From Bordetella parapertussis (GTDB lineage: Bacteria > Pseudomonadota > Gammaproteobacteria > Burkholderiales > Burkholderiaceae_B): DNA of 7,090 nt. The DNA is taken from contig CAMEAW010000143.1 of NCBI GenBank assembly GCA_945911685.1, positions 1 through 7,090 of the forward strand, in the 5' to 3' direction. How positions within the stretch are numbered: position 1 is the first letter of the stretch; the number at the start of each line of letters is the position of its first letter. The notes under the pieces were generated by a model, which worked only from the letters and a program-made list of their open reading frames with translations, was not told the DNA's origin and ran no database searches. This document shows positions 5,421 to 7,090 of this stretch, piece after piece. Position numbers and translations under genes: made by a program.

Positions 5421-6551
5421 TTGCCAGACCCGGTTTTAGTCAATTCTGCAGCGCTTCAGACTGTCGTGAGCGACGGTGTGATTTGCCGGCTTTTGGGTGA
5501 CTGGAACGTACAACAGCTTTCGACGCGCGGCGCAGTGTTGGCGCGTCGTCAGGCCTTGGCTCAAGTGAAAAGCACGACACGTTGGGATCTCTCTGATATC
5601 CAAACGCTTGATGCGGTGGGTGCGCAATTGCTTTGGCAAGCCTGGGGGCAACGTATCCCGTCAGGTACGGTTCTCACCCCAAGTCAGCAAGCCTTATTAG
5701 ATATTTTGGCGCAGCACCCAATTGACGCTGCGCCTGCTCCTCAGGCAATTCAGTGGTACGGCTGGATTCGCGCCCTCGGTCAGGGCTGTTACGTTGTGGC
5801 TGATCATGGCCGCGAGTTGCTGTTGTTGCTCGGTGGCTTGGTCGTGAATCTAGGCCTGTTGCTTGCGCGCCCCTCACGCGGTCCGTGGCGCGAGATCTCT
5901 GCGCAAATCTTTCGGGTAGGGGCACAAGCGCTGGGGATTACCGCTTTGGTCGGGTTTTTAATTGGCATTGTGTTGTCGTATTTGTCGGCCCAACAACTCG
6001 CTGTGTTCGGGGCCGGTCAGTTCATCGTCAAGTTGCTGGGGGTTGCCACAGTGCGTGAGCTTGGCCCGGTACTGGCCGCCATCTTAGTGGCGGGGCGTTC
6101 GGGCTCATCCATTACTGCGCAAATTGGTGTCATGCGTGTGACCCAAGAGCTTGACGCAATGCAGGTGATGGGGATCTCGCAAGGTCAGCGTTTGATTATG
6201 CCCCGAGTGATTGCGTTGGCCATTGCTATGCCGCTGTTGGTGTTGTGGACCGATGCGATTGCTTTGTTAGGCGGGATGCTCGCTGCAAAGTGGCAGTTAG
6301 GTTTATCGATGACTTGGTTCTTTGATCGTTTGCCCGACGCGATTGGGCTGACCAATTACTGGATCAGTGTGATTAAAGGTGTGACGTTTGGTGCTTGGAT
6401 TGCTTTGGCAGCTTGTCATTTTGGTTTGCAGATTGAACCCAACACTGAAAGCTTGGGGCGAGGCACGACCGCTTCGGTGGTCACGTCGATCACCGGCGTG
6501 ATTTTGATCGACGCGTTGTACGCGATTCTTTTCAACGAGATGAATCTATGA
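5421..6551 (+). CDS. MlaE-family lipid ABC transporter permease with N-terminal STAS-like domain
   Basis: This is an inner-membrane permease of the MlaE/YrbE class, which with an MlaF-type ATPase and an MCE-domain protein moves phospholipid or other lipids between inner and outer membranes. The 376 residues exceed the about 260 of E. coli MlaE because residues 1 to about 110 form a STAS-like domain (RLLGDWNVQQL, then WDLSDIQTLDAVGAQLLWQAW), equivalent to a fused MlaB. The MlaE domain begins near residue 130 with a hydrophobic helix (ELLLLLGGLVVNLGLLL). It has the family core VRELGPVLAAILVAGRSGSS followed by ITAQIGVMRVTQELDAMQV (211 to about 249) and several more membrane segments. The start is TTG, supported by AGGA eight bases upstream. 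It overlaps the next gene as ATGA. It is not necessarily the main Mla system: fused permeases of this kind are often paralogues, so I give no symbol. Confidence 0.92.
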   Translation: MPDPVLVNSAALQTVVSDGVICRLLGDWNVQQLSTRGAVLARRQALAQVKSTTRWDLSDIQTLDAVGAQLLWQAWGQRIPSGTVLTPSQQALLDILAQHPIDAAPAPQAIQWYGWIRALGQGCYVVADHGRELLLLLGGLVVNLGLLLARPSRGPWREISAQIFRVGAQALGITALVGFLIGIVLSYLSAQQLAVFGAGQFIVKLLGVATVRELGPVLAAILVAGRSGSSITAQIGVMRVTQELDAMQVMGISQGQRLIMPRVIALAIAMPLLVLWTDAIALLGGMLAAKWQLGLSMTWFFDRLPDAIGLTNYWISVIKGVTFGAWIALAACHFGLQIEPNTESLGRGTTASVVTSITGVILIDALYAILFNEMNL

Positions 6552-7090
6552 CGACAAGCGCTGCGATTGCACAACCAAGCGAGGTGTTGCTCAACAGCGA
6601 TACGGCAACACCGCTGATCGACGTGCAAGATCTGACAACTGCGTTTGGCTCGCATGTTGTGCATGAACATTTAGATTTAAAAATATACCCAAAAGAAATT
6701 TTGGCATTAGTGGGTGGTTCGGGTTCAGGCAAAACCACTCTGTTACGGCAGATTTTGGGTCTGGATCGACCACGAAGCGGTGTGGTGAAGGTCTTTGGTC
6801 GGCCCGTGCACGATTATGTTGGGGCAGAGCGTATTGCGCTGACACATCGCTGGGGTATGCTGTTTCAGGCGGGGGCGCTGTTTTCGGCACTTCCGGTGTT
6901 CGATAACATTGCCCTACCTTTGCGCGAAGTGCACCATCTGCCAGAAGATCTGATTCGTGATGTGGTGCTCATGCGTTTAAGCTGGATGGGGTTAACCCCT
7001 CGCGACGCGGCCTTGATGCCGTCTGAATTGTCGGGCGGCATGATCAAACGCGTGGCGTTGGCCCGAGCACTGGCACTCGATCCCGAGTTG
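6548..7090 (+). CDS. MlaF-type lipid ABC transporter ATPase (3' end cut by window)
   Basis: The reading frame opens at the ATG at 6548 and runs to the window edge, giving 181 of an expected about 270 residues. It energises the MlaE-family permease upstream, with which it shares an ATGA overlap implying coupled translation and equal dosage. After a non-conserved leader of about 22 residues come LIDVQDLTTAFGSHVVHEHL, the Walker A GGSGSGKTT (56-64), the Q-loop Gln107 in MLFQAGALF, and the signature LSGGMIKRVALARAL (161-175). The GGM form, rather than GGQ, is characteristic of MlaF-like ATPases. Walker B would follow just past the end, after LALDPEL. An MCE-domain (MlaD-like) protein and a lipoprotein are expected downstream but cannot be seen. 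Confidence 0.93.
   Translation, partial: MTTSAAIAQPSEVLLNSDTATPLIDVQDLTTAFGSHVVHEHLDLKIYPKEILALVGGSGSGKTTLLRQILGLDRPRSGVVKVFGRPVHDYVGAERIALTHRWGMLFQAGALFSALPVFDNIALPLREVHHLPEDLIRDVVLMRLSWMGLTPRDAALMPSELSGGMIKRVALARALALDPEL

Noticed and set aside
6416..7047. Reverse-strand ORFs of 60-99 aa over the permease end and ATPase
   Set aside because: The forward frame encodes an MlaF-type ATPase with Walker A, Q-loop and signature motifs, so these are shadows.

Overview
The window looks like a chromosomal housekeeping region of a betaproteobacterium, most likely Burkholderiales and possibly Alcaligenaceae-like. The reasons are the LPS-core pair waaC-waaA, a biotin ligase without a DNA-binding domain overlapping a type III pantothenate kinase (the birA-coaX/baf pair known from Bordetella and relatives), and a divergent MlaE/MlaF-type lipid transporter whose permease carries an N-terminal STAS-like domain. 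GC content looks moderate. The family placement is inference from gene content, not from a search.

Layout. Bases 1-2019 (+) hold the 3' part of waaC (heptosyltransferase I) and complete waaA (Kdo transferase), which act in sequence on the LPS inner core. The junction carries an imperfect 54-bp tandem duplication (601-708) copying the waaC tail and waaA start. Bases 1970-2143 (-) hold a 57-codon membrane-anchored small protein that overlaps the waaA 3' end on the opposite strand. Bases 2182-2568 (+) encode an NTF2-like/DUF4440 protein, and about 2578-3579 (-) an Ldh_2-family dehydrogenase lacking the family's usual SHG catalytic motif. Bases 3633-5326 (-) are birA-coaX, joined by an ATGA overlap. 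A 94-bp divergent gap (5327-5420) leads to a TTG-started MlaE-family permease (5421-6551) and, through another ATGA overlap, a MlaF-type ATPase cut by the window end (6548-7090).

Function. Three themes recur: envelope biogenesis (waaC, waaA, MlaE/MlaF-type transporter and perhaps the small membrane protein), cofactor metabolism (birA for biotinylation, coaX for CoA), and two accessory genes of unknown substrate (Ldh_2 and NTF2-like) between coaX and the small ORF. I see no tRNA, rRNA, CRISPR array, transposase or phage gene. No wholly new multi-gene system is evident. The best leads are the waaC/waaA tandem duplication, the unlisted small antisense-overlapping ORF, the SHG-less dehydrogenase, and a block (about 1970-2568) whose codon-ending bias runs opposite to its neighbours on both strands.
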